Shown here: piece after piece, positions 47,247 to 59,282 of the stretch
Position numbering within the stretch: the first letter of the stretch is position 1
Layout of the letters: every line of letters begins with the position of its first letter
From: Paramecium pentaurelia
Taxonomy: Eukaryota > Ciliophora > Oligohymenophorea > Peniculida > Parameciidae
Direction: 5' to 3'
NCBI GenBank assembly: GCA_905183005.1
Contig: CAJJDO010000007.1
Coordinates: forward strand, 62,001-126,000
Length of the DNA: 64,000 bases
The notes under the pieces: model-generated
What the model was told of the DNA's origin: nothing
What the model saw: the letters and a program-made list of their open reading frames with translations, nothing else
The model's database searches: none
Position numbers and translations under genes: made by a program

Positions 47247-48484
47247 ATGGATCAAATAAATATTCCTGCTGCTGGATCAAGACCATAAAAATAAACTCTA
47301 GATTAAGCACCTTCTGTTAGATAGAAGTAGATTTTTAAAATATGAAATAGTCAACAATAACGATCAGATATTTTTGGTGTTAACTCAGGTCCTGTGGTCT
47401 AAACTCCTAGTAGACAATAATAACGTGCTAAAACAGATATTTTTGGTGTTGAATAAAGTGCAACATAATCACTTGCTTAATCAAGAGTTGAAGTAAGATA
47501 TTAATAAGATTTATAGACAAGATAAACTAATACTTATTAATCAAATATATTTTAAGTAGATCCATCTGCTAATAATACACATACAGCTAAAGAAACAATT
47601 AAGACATAAAATAAAGGAAAGAATACTTAAGCAAGACATTAAGATCATGGAAAAGATTTTTTATTTGGAAAAACCGGTAGATTATAATAACAATAAATTT
47701 ATTAGATTTTGATGAATATAAATCAATTAAAAGGACATCTACATTAAAGGAATTCAAACCTAAAGAAGAATATGATCCAGCTAATAGAAGAGTTAAGGAA
47801 TTATATGGAAATGAAATAGGTAAAGAACATTTACCAACACAAAAGGTTTAATTAGAAGAAAAAAAAGAAACTGTTAAAAAGTAATAATAATAAGATGTTG
47901 ATCCATCATAAAGAAAATAATTAGAAAATTCATCTAATGTTTTTGGATAAAATGAAAAGAAAACTTATTAATAATAAGGTAAATAAGAAAAATTAACTTC
48001 CTAAAATTAAAAATGGTCTACTACTAGTAAGGCAGTTGATAATAGTGGAAAGAATTATGATCCAGATACATTTGCAAAAAATAAAAAAGAAAAAGAATTA
48101 TAATCAAGTGTTTTTGGTGGTGAATCAAAATAAATATAAAATACAGCTACTAAATAAAAATTAATTCCTACAAATTAAACATGGTAATAAACAGATACTG
48201 TTAAAAATATGAAAGATTTTGATCCATCATAATCATAATTAAATGATATTGATCCATCATAAAAAAAGATAGATACTTTAAAATCAGCATTAGATACTCA
48301 TGATTATAAGGCTTAACCAGTTAAACATAATGAAAAACTAAGTGTGAAATAATAGAAATACAAAAAGGATGTTTTTACAAGAGGAGGAGATAAAGATTAA
48401 ATCTCTACTTAATAAAAATAAAAATAACCAGCTTAATAATAATAATAATAAACAGAAATACATGAATAATCAGATATGATTTGA
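47247..48484 (+). CDS. Disordered protein with repeated (S/T)-x-(I/V)-F-G motifs
   Basis: 394 residues after two introns (24 and 29 nt). Gln-, Lys- and Ser-rich throughout, with many glutamines as TAA. Short motifs recur: RSDIFGVNS, KTDIFGVEQS, QSNIFQVDP, SSNVFGQNE, QSSVFGGES and KDVFTRGGD. A second recurring unit reads D(I/V/F)DPSQ (VDPSQRK, FDPSQSQ, IDPSQKK). The SNIFG-like element resembles the short motif of Jupiter/HN1 microtubule-associated proteins, but this is only pattern similarity. Function unknown. Confidence 0.7.
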
Positions 48485-48650
48485 ATTATTTTATGAATTA
48501 TTGTAATTATCCTCTATTTTTTAGCTTATTCATTTATACTATAATATTTGATTATTCTACTCTATTTTCCTAAAATTAATCAATTTTCAAACATTTTATT
48601 GAATATTTTATTATTGAAATTCTCTATTAAATTATATATAAATATATAAA

Positions 48651-49440
48651 ATGATCAGAATTAAATTATTGAAATACTTTAGTTCAACAATAAATCAGGT
48701 TGACAGATAAAATTTCAATAAAATTTAAGATTGGTGGAGTGTAGGTGGATCAATGGCACCTCTTTATTCATATAATCATTTGAGAGTCTAATTTATTCAT
48801 GAAATCCTATAAAGACCATAGAAGGGAAAGTCATTAACTGGATTGCATTCTTTAGATGTAGGAGTTGGAGGAGGAATACTTAGTGAAAGCTTAAGAAGAT
48901 TAGGAAGTAAAGTTACAGGAATTGATGTATCTGAAAACTCTATAGAAACTGCAATATAACATAAAAATACAGACCCAGAATTAAGAAATGATTAGGAATT
49001 ACAATATAAATTAATAAGTATAGAGGAATTATCAAAACAATAAGAAATGTAATTTGACATTATTACAGCAATGGAAGTAATAGAGCATGTAGAAAATCTA
49101 CCATTGTTTATAGAATCACTTGGTAAATTACTAAAACCTGATGGGAAACTATTTATTTCATCAATTAATAAAAGTTATGAATCTTATATGAAGTTAATTA
49201 TTGGTGCAGAATATATTGCACGAGTAGTTCCAAAAGGCACTCATGATTGGAATAATTTTAAGACTCCAGAATAAGTATGGCTTTAATTAAATAAATAACA
49301 GATCAATATTGATGTGGTATAATGTAATATTTTAATTTTAGTTGCGTGGAGTAGAATATAACTTATGGAGTGGAGAAATGAAATATAGTAATAATGAAAC
49401 CCAATATATTATGGCTTGTAGTAAATAGAAAAGGGAATGA
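48651..49440 (+). CDS. COQ3: Ubiquinone biosynthesis O-methyltransferase
   Basis: 254 residues with one 25 nt intron. Methylates hydroxyl groups of the ubiquinone ring with S-adenosylmethionine, at the mitochondrial inner membrane. A short basic N-terminus could be a targeting signal. Family motifs: WWSVGGSMAPLYSYNHLR, the SAM loop LDVGVGGGILSESLRRLG, VTGIDVSENSI and ITAMEVIEHVENL. The C-terminal SSINKSYESYMKLIIGAEY and VPKGTHDWNNF are diagnostic of COQ3/UbiG. Confidence 0.95.
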
Positions 49441-49973
49441 TAAGCATTTATGTTATAATATTCTAAATGTCACTCTAATTTATAAGATAATTATTGTTCT
49501 TCAATATTTAACAATAATAATGTTATTAATTTCTCTTATTCACAAAGATACTTTTTGTAATTAAAATATTCTGCCTACTTGATAATATATATAGTGCAAT
49601 TGATTAATTAATTATCTTTTAAGTGATCCTTAATTACAATTTGATTAACATATATATACATATGAGTATTATCAATGATTAAAAAAGTACAAGGTCAATT
49701 TTGAAATCTCTTATCATCATTAAAAATTTTTTACATAAAAATAATTTATGTTGATTCAATTATAAACTTGAAAGCGAAGTAAGTAATGGTAGAATTGAAA
49801 TTAACAACATTTGAATTTAAAAACCCATAATGATAATTTAGAACATGAATGAATGAAATAGGAATTATGAATACAAAACATTAGTACAAGTTGATGATTA
49901 TTTGATGTTTAGAAGAATGACTTATATTTGATTGTTGATTTAAGTTAAGAAATAATCGAAAGAATAGTCAAAT
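49441..49973. other. Intergenic, 533 bp
   Basis: AT-rich spacer between two converging genes. No gene, RNA or repeat recognised. Confidence 0.5.
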
Positions 49974-50741
49974 TCATTTGAGTAGTAACTTTTCAATTTC
50001 CCTCTTTAAGTTTCCTCTTCTTAATTCTTATAATAATGTTTTGGTATCAGGATAAGCCTCTAAAATAATAGTCATTTCTTTATCATCAACTTTCAACATT
50101 TCTCGTATTTCTAAATCTATAACCATAATCTTTATAAGTACATTATGATTATTCACTTCTCCTTCTGGTCTACATTAAAGGAGCTTCTTACTGATCTAGA
50201 AGTCGGCGTTTTCTTTTCAAATTTATGTATTTGGGATCTGCACTTTACTTTTTAATTTCATCATAATCAAGTATACTATCTTCTTCATAAGGTAAATCCT
50301 TAATGATTTTGAGATTTAGTTTGACTTTTGTACCTTTTACAGTCACAGGAATGTCATGATCAATTTTTTATTAAGTTGGATTCTATTATTACATTTAAAA
50401 TGGCATAACTGGCTAGTGTATATTTTGCAATTAGTGTGTTTAGGGTATCATTGGAATTCTCATGTGAGCCATTTGAGGTAATTGTTGCATCTAAGGGATT
50501 TGTTATAATTGTTGCATCATCATATAGTAAGGTGGATAGTTCATTAATGGTGGTCTAAAATATTATAAGAGTTTAGAGTAATAAGTATATAGAGTATATA
50601 TGAGTGAAAATAAGAAGTTGTTGCTTACAGAAATTGGGGATTCGGATAGATCATAGGAGTTTATTAACTTTGTTATACTGGAGGGTAAGGTGGAGTTTTA
50701 GCTTTTAACATTGCCAAGTAATCTTATTATGGGAAGCTCAT
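49974..50741 (-). CDS. Pro/Gln/Met-rich protein with basic motif and a long intron
   Basis: 222 residues. Two introns: 74 nt (50555-50628), unusually long here, and 25 nt. The N-terminal half is low complexity (MSFPQQDYLA, TPPYPPVQQSQQTP, NYPPYYMMMQQLQQI). The C-terminal half is charged, with a nuclear-signal-like KRKRRLL, then EMLKVDDKEMTIILEAYPD and a basic helix at the end. The 74 nt intron is supported because the P/Q/M-rich composition continues in frame across it and the total length is then divisible by three. Likely nuclear; function unknown. Confidence 0.65.
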
Positions 50742-50953
50742 TTTTGAGTTATTTAAATATATCTGTAAGAATTCATATTCAGATTTGATTTACAAAAGAT
50801 ATTGTGGATAGAAAAATCAGATCAATTCTATCTTAGTTTAAAGTTTTCTGAGTTTAACTTAGATATATTGTAATAGGTTAAGTAGGAATCAACTACAACC
50901 AGTTAACATTTTTGTTTATAAGTTATATTGTGAGATCTCTCATTAATATAAAA

Positions 50954-51854
50954 ATGCAAAAATCTCATTCTCCACAGCCTCGTCGTACGAACAGCAAATA
51001 TTCATCATTTCCCTTCAAATTGCCAATGAATAATCTTGCACTTCCTTTAACCAATAGCCATGTGTAATCAGATTAGGGTAGAAACTAGATAATATATGTA
51101 GGATAACAATCAGGCAAAAAGATTAAATAGCTTTTACAAGTGAATACAAGACCACTTATCAATCCGGCAAAAGTTCAAATTGATATTGAAAAATTACAGA
51201 TTATTATGAATGGGAAGTATGAGAAAAATATCTCTAACACTTCCTATTCAATGTAGGTTGAAAATACTCTTAAAGAATTTAGAACAAAAATAGATGAATA
51301 AGACAGTCTAATTAGATTGTAGGAATTCAAAATTAATAGATTATAATAAGAGCTCTTGTTCTCAAAATAATAATATTAGCGAATGATGTAAAAATTTACA
51401 TAACTTGATGGTAAATATAACTATTATCCATAATCAACTAAATTAACAAAATCATAAATTAGTATACCATAAATTGAATAAATGCCTTCAATAAATAAAT
51501 TACTATAAGTAGATAATAAAAAAAAAAGAAATATAATAGAGAAGATTTAAGGACTTGTATTAGAAAATAAAAAATTTAAAGATGAAGTTTAAAATAAATT
51601 TAAAGAAGTACTTTAACTTGTAAATGAATTTGCTATGGCTGTAATATGTTAAGCATCATCTCTTTACATTTAATAAATACAATCTATAGAATCTGTATTT
51701 GAAATGCATAACAAGTAATTTGAAATTAAATGATAGTTTTACAAAAAATGATTATCAAGGTATGAGAGCTTAGTATGATATTTTGAATAGAGAAATCTAA
51801 ATACTAGAATAGTAGAAGGAAATATTATATGATAAAGTAATTTCATTACTTTGA
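50954..51854 (+). CDS. Coiled-coil protein upstream of the second p28 gene
   Basis: 292 residues with one 22 nt intron. Ser/Pro/Arg-rich N-terminus (HSPQPRRTNSKYSS), then heptad-rich segments (TLKEFRTKIDEQDSLIRLQEF, NIIEKIQGLVLENKKF, ILNREIQILEQQKEIL). Its TGA is followed after only 15 bp by the ATG of the p28 gene in the same frame. I see no splice that would fuse them, so they are probably two genes. Family unknown. Confidence 0.72.
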
Positions 51855-51869
51855 AAATTATTATAATTA

Positions 51870-52603
51870 ATGAACGACATATAACCAGCTCCAAGTCTTG
51901 TTAAATATAGTAATCCAATTCTCATTTCAAACAGTCAAAAGAAATAAATTAAATAACAACCTCCAAGCAATACTGAAGATATTTTGAATGCTATTCTACT
52001 TCCAAGAGAATTTAATCATTAGAAGAATCAATTGTAAATGTAATGTGTTTCTCCTGCACCCTCAACCAAACAAGATGTGCTTGAATTATAAGATAAATTA
52101 GATAAATGGTTATAATAAAGATAGGCGAGAGAGACTGGTCTATGTCCAATTAGAGAGGAGTTATACTCATAATGTTTTGATGAATTAATAAGACAAATTA
52201 CAATTAATTGTGCAGAAAGAGGTATGCTCTTAGTAACAGTCAGAAATGAAGTAAGAATGGTTATTCAAACTTATTAAACATTATATGCATCAAGTATAGC
52301 ATTTGGAATGAGAAAATTTTTATCAGAAGAAGAAAAAAAAGTATTCAAAAAATATTAAATTAGGCTGAATATAGATTAAGAATTAAATAATTAGAATAGG
52401 AGTGTTCAGAATTACATAGACAAGTTGAATCTTTAGAATAAAAATTGTTGGATACAAAATAGTAAGATGAAATTAAAAGATAATAAACTAAAGAAGCACA
52501 TGCAGATATTGTATCATAATTAAAGGCTGATATAAAAGCTAAAGTAAATGGCGATCTTGAAAAAATACTCACTGGATAAAAAAAATTACCTGATAAGAAA
52601 TGA
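51870..52603 (+). CDS. DNALI1: Inner-arm dynein light chain p28 (DNALI1 type), paralog 2
   Basis: 236 residues with one 23 nt intron. Same family as the gene at 2453-3290: RQARETGLCPIREELY, QCFDELIRQITINCAERGML and TLYASSIAFGMRKFL, then a coiled coil ending in KLPDKK. It lacks three of the four introns of the other gene and differs widely outside the core, so the two are old paralogs rather than recent copies. The part from 52000 on is repeated after two N joints (53283 and 54524). Confidence 0.92.
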
Positions 52604-52717
52604 TGATGATATTTAACATTATTTTCATTATTTTATATTCGATAATATATTTAATGAAATTATTTATAAGCATCCTGATCATATAATATAATTAGAAATT
52701 GTATATTTTATGTTTGT

Positions 52718-53282
52718 TCATAATATCAATAATCCTAACATTGTAATTACAACTTTGAATATCATTGCATTTGAACTTTCATCATCATCACATGAGACTC
52801 CTGAACAATTCTCTGAATTGTAAGTAAGTACTTATTCTTCTGTTGGACATGTACTAGAAGAAGTCTCTTTAATACATGAAACAGAGGTAGATCCTACAAC
52901 TGAAGGATCATCTGCTGCTTCTTACAAAATTCTAGCAGCTGTTGTTTCTCCCATTTAGGCTTCACAACCAATGGTGACTTTATTACCCAAGAAGTTTAAT
53001 TTAAGTTGATACATTTATTCACCATTCTATCCTTTATCCAATTTTTTAGGTTTAACTGACTTTGTTACTCCATTAGCAACTACTGTTATTTCAGCATCCA
53101 TTGGTTTCCATTTTCCTCCTTTAAATCCTTCTTAAGTGATTGATTATTTAAGATAAATAGTTTCTCCTTTTACTAATTCATTTGTATTGAGAGGTGTTTC
53201 ACAAGCATCATCAGAACACAAGGTCAAAGTGGATTGAGCAGTATTGACACATTATTCTCCAGCAGCATCAGCACAAACTTAC
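52718..53282 (-). CDS. Surface protein, 3' fragment (first copy)
   Basis: C-terminal part of the surface-protein gene whose full version is at 55243-56450, cut by the N at 53283. Likely an assembly fragment. Confidence 0.7.
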
Positions 53283-53283
53283 N

Positions 53284-53887
53284 TTCCAAGAGAATTTAAT
53301 CATTAGAAGAATCAATTGTAAATGTAATGTGTTTCTCCTGCACCCTCAACCAAACAAGATGTGCTTGAATTATAAGATAAATTAGATAAATGGTTATAAT
53401 AAAGATAGGCGAGAGAGACTGGTCTATGTCCAATTAGAGAGGAGTTATACTCATAATGTTTTGATGAATTAATAAGACAAATTACAATTAATTGTGCAGA
53501 AAGAGGTATGCTCTTAGTAACAGTCAGAAATGAAGTAAGAATGGTTATTCAAACTTATTAAACATTATATGCATCAAGTATAGCATTTGGAATGAGAAAA
53601 TTTTTATCAGAAGAAGAAAAAAAAGTATTCAAAAAATATTAAATTAGGCTGAATATAGATTAAGAATTAAATAATTAGAATAGGAGTGTTCAGAATTACA
53701 TAGACAAGTTGAATCTTTAGAATAAAAATTGTTGGATACAAAATAGTAAGATGAAATTAAAAGATAATAAACTAAAGAAGCACATGCAGATATTGTATCA
53801 TAATTAAAGGCTGATATAAAAGCTAAAGTAAATGGCGATCTTGAAAAAATACTCACTGGATAAAAAAAATTACCTGATAAGAAATGA
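53284..53887 (+). CDS. p28 paralog 2, duplicate fragment
   Basis: Repeats 52000-52603 of the p28 gene without its start codon, opening directly after the N at 53283. Likely assembly overlap. Confidence 0.7.
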
Positions 53888-54001
53888 TGATGATATTTAA
53901 CATTATTTTCATTATTTTATATTCGATAATATATTTAATGAAAATATTTATAAGCATCCTGATCATATAATATAATTAGAAATTGTATATTTTATGTTTG
54001 T

Positions 54002-54523
54002 TCATAATATCAATAATCCTAACATTGTAATTACAACTTTGAATATCATTGCATTTGAACTTTCATCATCATCACATGAGACTCCTGAACAATTCTCTGA
54101 ATTGTAAGTAAGTACTTATTCTTCTGTTGGACATGTACTAGAAGAAGTCTCTTTAATACATGAAACAGAGGTAGATCCTACAACTGAAGGATCATCTGCT
54201 GCTTCTTACAAAATTCTAGCAGCTGTTGTTTCTCCCATTTAGGCTTCACAACCAATGGTGACTTTATTACCCAAGAAGTTTAATTTAAGTTGATACATTT
54301 ATTCACCATTCTATCCTTTATCCAATTTTTTAGGTTTAACTGACTTTGTTACTCCATTAGCAACTACTGTTATTTCAGCATCCATTGGTTTCCATTTTCC
54401 TCCTTTAAATCCTTCTTAAGTGATTGATTATTTAAGATAAATAGTTTCTCCTTTTACTAATTCATTTGTATTGAGAGGTGTTTCACAAGCATCATCAGAA
54501 CACAAGGTCAAAGTGGATTGAGC
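54002..54523 (-). CDS. Surface protein, 3' fragment (second copy)
   Basis: Repeats 55243-55764 of the surface-protein gene and is cut by the N at 54524. Likely assembly overlap. Confidence 0.7.
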
Positions 54524-54524
54524 N

Positions 54525-55128
54525 TTCCAAGAGAATTTAATCATTAGAAGAATCAATTGTAAATGTAATGTGTTTCTCCTGCACCCTCAACCAAACAAGA
54601 TGTGCTTGAATTATAAGATAAATTAGATAAATGGTTATAATAAAGATAGGCGAGAGAGACTGGTCTATGTCCAATTAGAGAGGAGTTATACTCATAATGT
54701 TTTGATGAATTAATAAGACAAATTACAATTAATTGTGCAGAAAGAGGTATGCTCTTAGTAACAGTCAGAAATGAAGTAAGAATGGTTATTCAAACTTATT
54801 AAACATTATATGCATCAAGTATAGCATTTGGAATGAGAAAATTTTTATCAGAAGAAGAAAAAAAAGTATTCAAAAAATATTAAATTAGGCTGAATATAGA
54901 TTAAGAATTAAATAATTAGAATAGGAGTGTTCAGAATTACATAGACAAGTTGAATCTTTAGAATAAAAATTGTTGGATACAAAATAGTAAGATGAAATTA
55001 AAAGATAATAAACTAAAGAAGCACATGCAGATATTGTATCATAATTAAAGGCTGATATAAAAGCTAAAGTAAATGGCGATCTTGAAAAAATACTCACTGG
55101 ATAAAAAAAATTACCTGATAAGAAATGA
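54525..55128 (+). CDS. p28 paralog 2, second duplicate fragment
   Basis: Third appearance of the p28 3' part, without start codon, directly after the N at 54524. The sequence then continues into the complete surface-protein gene. Confidence 0.7.
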
Positions 55129-55242
55129 TGATGATATTTAACATTATTTTCATTATTTTATATTCGATAATATATTTAATGAAATTATTTATAAGCATCC
55201 TGATCATATAATATAATTAGAAATTGTATATTTTATGTTTGT

Positions 55243-56450
55243 TCATAATATCAATAATCCTAACATTGTAATTACAACTTTGAATATCATTGCATTTGAA
55301 CTTTCATCATCATCACATGAGACTCCTGAACAATTCTCTGAATTGTAAGTAAGTACTTATTCTTCTGTTGGACATGTACTAGAAGAAGTCTCTTTAATAC
55401 ATGAAACAGAGGTAGATCCTACAACTGAAGGATCATCTGCTGCTTCTTACAAAATTCTAGCAGCTGTTGTTTCTCCCATTTAGGCTTCACAACCAATGGT
55501 GACTTTATTACCCAAGAAGTTTAATTTAAGTTGATACATTTATTCACCATTCTATCCTTTATCCAATTTTTTAGGTTTAACTGACTTTGTTACTCCATTA
55601 GCAACTACTGTTATTTCAGCATCCATTGGTTTCCATTTTCCTCCTTTAAATCCTTCTTAAGTGATTGATTATTTAAGATAAATAGTTTCTCCTTTTACTA
55701 ATTCATTTGTATTGAGAGGTGTTTCACAAGCATCATCAGAACACAAGGTCAAAGTGGATTGAGCAGTATTGACACATTATTCTCCAGCAGCATCAGCACA
55801 AACTTACTCAGCTTGTACTTTGGGTTTGATCTCGCTTGATTTGAGGGTTGCTAAATCTTTACTAAAAATAGCAGAAAATTTAAAAGCAAAGAAAGCCAAG
55901 GGTTTTATACCATTATCATTTGGCAATAATAAGGTAACAGAGATGGCATAGAATCCAGTGTATTTTATCTCATCATTAGATTCATCCTTCAAAAATATTG
56001 AGTCGAATTAACTATTTATATAAAATTTAAATACTCTTTATTGACGGTGAAGCTCCAAGTTCTAGAAGTGTCTGTTGAGGTTGAGGTAATTACAGAAGCA
56101 TCAGCTACTTCATTTGTAAATGCAGCACCAAATCTTCTCAAATTGATCTGAATACATGTTGTAGTTGATCCAGTTTCTACAGAAGTCTAGAGATCTTTTC
56201 CATTAGCAAATGTCAATGAGAATTAAAGATTTCCATCCTTTAACTCTAAAGCAAATGTAGGTCTTTTTGCTATTTGTTTCTTTCCATTAGCTTATGTTTA
56301 TTTAAAGAATCCCAATTATGTCTTGCAATTTTGAACGTCCTTGCACTTTCCTTTGACTAAGACTTAGTCATCAGTGCAAGTGGGTGTTGTTTCTTATGAG
56401 ATAGCAACAAAAACTAAGAAGCTTATTAGCAATAGATGAAATATTTTCAT
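55243..56450 (-). CDS. Secreted/type I surface protein (ciliate family), paralog of 8418-9674
   Basis: 394 residues with one 23 nt intron. A signal peptide (MKIFHLLLISFLVFVAISQ) is followed by a Cys-containing module (TCTDDQVLVKGKCKDVQNC). The later part is Cys-rich (CVNTAQSTLTLCSDDACETP, EGFKGGKWKPMDAEITVVAN, SCIKETSSSTCP, YNSENCSGVSCDDDES) with a hydrophobic C-terminus. Order and spacing of these segments match the gene at 8418-9674, which lacks the intron. A cell-surface role is inferred from signal peptide and anchor only. Confidence 0.88.
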
Positions 56451-56692
56451 GAAATAGTAATATTAAATTACTGTATTATTTCTATAGTGTATTTATAGAG
56501 CTATTTTATAGAATATATTCCATAATAAATCTAATTACTATGGATTTCTAGAGAATATTGATTATTCACAAATACTGCGTAATAAAAATTATATTAAAAT
56601 TGTCAAAAAATTATATATAAATTTTGATTACCCCCTAAAAAATAATTTCCTAAAATAATTATCTTATAAATATATAAAAATTTATATAATCA

Positions 56693-56938
56693 TCATATTT
56701 TCAAATTTTCTTGACTTTAATTTTAGAATTCTAACTTTATCATACTATTTTCTGTTAATTAGGTTTGATATTGTTTTGGTTGCATTTAATATTGGAAAAC
56801 AAGCATCTTTTTTTATTCCATTTTTTTTTTTGATCTTCTAATCATATATATTACGATCATAGCAATAAAAGTTAGAATTATCATCAATAACATTAAAAGC
56901 AAATACCCATTGGAATTGAGTTTGTTTATAGCAGACAT
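56693..56938 (-). CDS. Small single-pass membrane protein
   Basis: 81 residues, no intron. One TM helix (YLLLMLLMIILTFIAMIVIYM) followed by a polybasic stretch (RRSKKKMEQKK) and a Gln-rich tail. The basic residues after the helix place the tail in the cytosol. It includes an 11-A run in the coding strand, read in frame as lysines. Plausible but short. Confidence 0.5.
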
Positions 56939-57316
56939 GCTGTTGTTTTTATATAAAATTAATATTTTTATATAATTTAATATAATAACAAATAATATAA
57001 TATAATATAATATAATTAATAAATAGTAATATCAATATAATAATAACTAATTATAAAATAATTTATATTATGGAAGAAATGCATTTTTTTTTGCTACATT
57101 ATTTTTAAAACAATATATTTTCATCATTTTTAAGTAGTTTCAAAGATTTTTTAAGGATAAATAAAAATTGTGGAATACTACTGATTCAATAAATTATAAT
57201 TCAAATATTATGTTTTATTCAAAATTTTATAAAAAATAAGACATTTTATCGCCTTATTTATAAAAAATATTAGATAATTACATATAAATTTATATAAACT
57301 TTTATATTTCTATATT
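56939..57316. other. Intergenic, 378 bp
   Basis: Very AT-rich, with a run of ATAAT/TATAA units near 56985-57015. No gene seen. Confidence 0.5.
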
Positions 57317-59282
57317 TCATTATGTTTCATGTTACTTTTTCATTCTCTTTGGAATTTTAGTATATATTTTTTGAGGAAGAGTGTTGCATTCCTAATAGAT
57401 AGATTAACAATCTGCTAGATCACCAACATCAAATCTGACTTTAGATTAATTCAAAGGAATATCATTTAAGAATTAATTTTAATTAGCTTAACTCCTTTAA
57501 ATTGATTAAAAAAGCATTTATATTTCTGGATCTAAAGATTAAATTAATTTTAGATTAACACCTGATTTTCCTCCTTAAGAAATAACTTTTTCATATGCTT
57601 CAAATGCTTCTTATATTGCAATTGATTATAATTATTAACTTTATTTTTAAAAATCTAAACATTTAGCTTGATCTAAATTTTCAGCAATATTTGGTTTAGG
57701 CAGGTATTTGAATAATTTCTTTTATTCTTCTGTTAATATGACATCTCTTAATTAATCAAATTCATATAATTTCTAAACTATTAATTTCACATCTAATTTC
57801 TCCATATATTTTTCTTTAGCCATATCTAACATTTTTTTCTTCTTTCTATCACACCCAATATATATCCATAATATTTATTTAATGGTTGGATCCATTTGAT
57901 TTTTCTTTTTTAAAATTGCATTTAAACTTTCATTCTAAAAATGATTTATAAACAATTATTATTACAATCATAACTTCTTAATTAGGCTCACTATTTAATC
58001 TTCCAGTTTCTCTAGGAGATAATAGTCTTCTTCTACTTCTTACTATTCCAGCCAATGCATCAATTACTTTATTATCATCAGAAATATTAGATTTATCTTT
58101 ATTATTGTTAATAGTAAACTTAAACAATTCATTTGCCATATCTATATCCAACATTAATTGGACTAACGGCTTTATAAAAGCAGCCAATATTAAAAATATC
58201 ATCTAATATAAACCACCCACCCTACTTAGAATAGCTTAGATTTTCACATATGATCTTTAGTATTCACTATATTTTGAACTTAAATTTATATTGTGTAATA
58301 CTAAATATTCATTATTATATAAGTCTGTGGATTCTCTTAGAGAATCTTAAATCAAAACTTATTAATCAGATATTTCTTAAAATACCAATCCAGAATCTGT
58401 TTAAGTTTCTACCATCTTATATTACTATAATATATTCTTAGAAGTAGTAATTGAAAATGTATAATATTAAATGTTTATGATATCTAAAGACATATTAACA
58501 GCTCTATTCATTTGTAATAATGAATCACTTAAATGAACAGCATAAAATCCAGAATTAAGTTATTTTTTAATATCTTCAATTGGTGCACAATCAGTCTTAT
58601 TAGTTGAGTTCTTACAGACTGAAACAGTCACTGTCAAAGAAGAATAAATATGACTTGTCTTAATTCCTTGTAATACCTAATTTTAGAATAAAATAACTGT
58701 TCATACAGGTGGATGGGTATCCCAATAATCTTTTTAGATGCATTAAACAGACCCTAATCTAATTTTTGAAAAATAGTCAATTTAGGTTTGCGATAAAAAA
58801 TGTTCTTTTGTACATGCTTCCAAAGGGATTATAGTGCAACTAATTTAATATTTAATTTACTTTCTTGTAACATTCGAAACTTGAGTGGTCTCATTTAAAA
58901 TTCTAGTGGTTTGACAATTTTTAAGTTAAATTGTAAAAAACTTATTTATAGTTGTTAAAGGTTGGCTATTAAGATCAGCTAAAGTAATTGCTAATGTGAA
59001 GTTATTTCTATCAAGAAAAAATGGCTAAATATATCAAAAACATACTGATGTCTCAACTACTTGTCTTTCAGATAAAATCACAATAGGAGAATCTTTAGCT
59101 ATTAATTCTTAGATTCCAACTGCTAAATAAGCTAGAGCAAAGAATATAGTTCCTAATGTCAAAAATGCCCCAAGAGTTGAATTATATTTATATTTCCCTA
59201 AAATTCTAAACGTGGGTGGTTATCCAAACATATCAAATTGTAAAAAGAATTGTTTAAGATGAACAAAGACTGATTCCTACAT
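57317..59282 (-). CDS. Ciliate-type two-TM membrane protein
   Basis: 627 residues after three introns (21, 30 and 31 nt). N-terminal segment QFDMFGQPPTFRILGKYKYNS is followed by a TM helix (LGAFLTLGTIFFALAYLAVG). A large, probably extracytosolic domain with sequons and cysteines comes next (CQTTRILNETTQ, CKNSTNKTDCAPIEDI). A second TM helix (GGLYQMIFLILAAFIKPLVQL) leads into a long charged cytosolic C-terminus rich in Gln and Lys. The FD-FGQP-F-L-G-K-KY-S start followed by a helix recurs in a large, poorly known ciliate membrane-protein family. Role unknown. Confidence 0.8.

Larger units (their letters stand above)
52000..55807. repeat. Triple N-joined duplication (52000-53282, 53284-54523, 54525-55807)
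   Basis: The block starting at 52000 recurs at 53284 (offset 1284) and 54525 (offset 2525). Both later copies begin at exactly the same base. The second ends earlier (54523, equivalent to 53239) and the first ends at 53282, equivalent to 55807. One visible difference is t at 52660 against a at 53944. The junctions cut both the p28 gene and the surface-protein gene. Unmerged contigs or haplotypes explain this best; an unclosed tandem repeat is the alternative. Confidence 0.85.

Noticed and set aside
52000..55807. Regular repeats suggestive of a CRISPR or satellite array
   Set aside because: Units are about 1.25 kb, contain known genes and meet at single Ns; there are no short spaced repeats.
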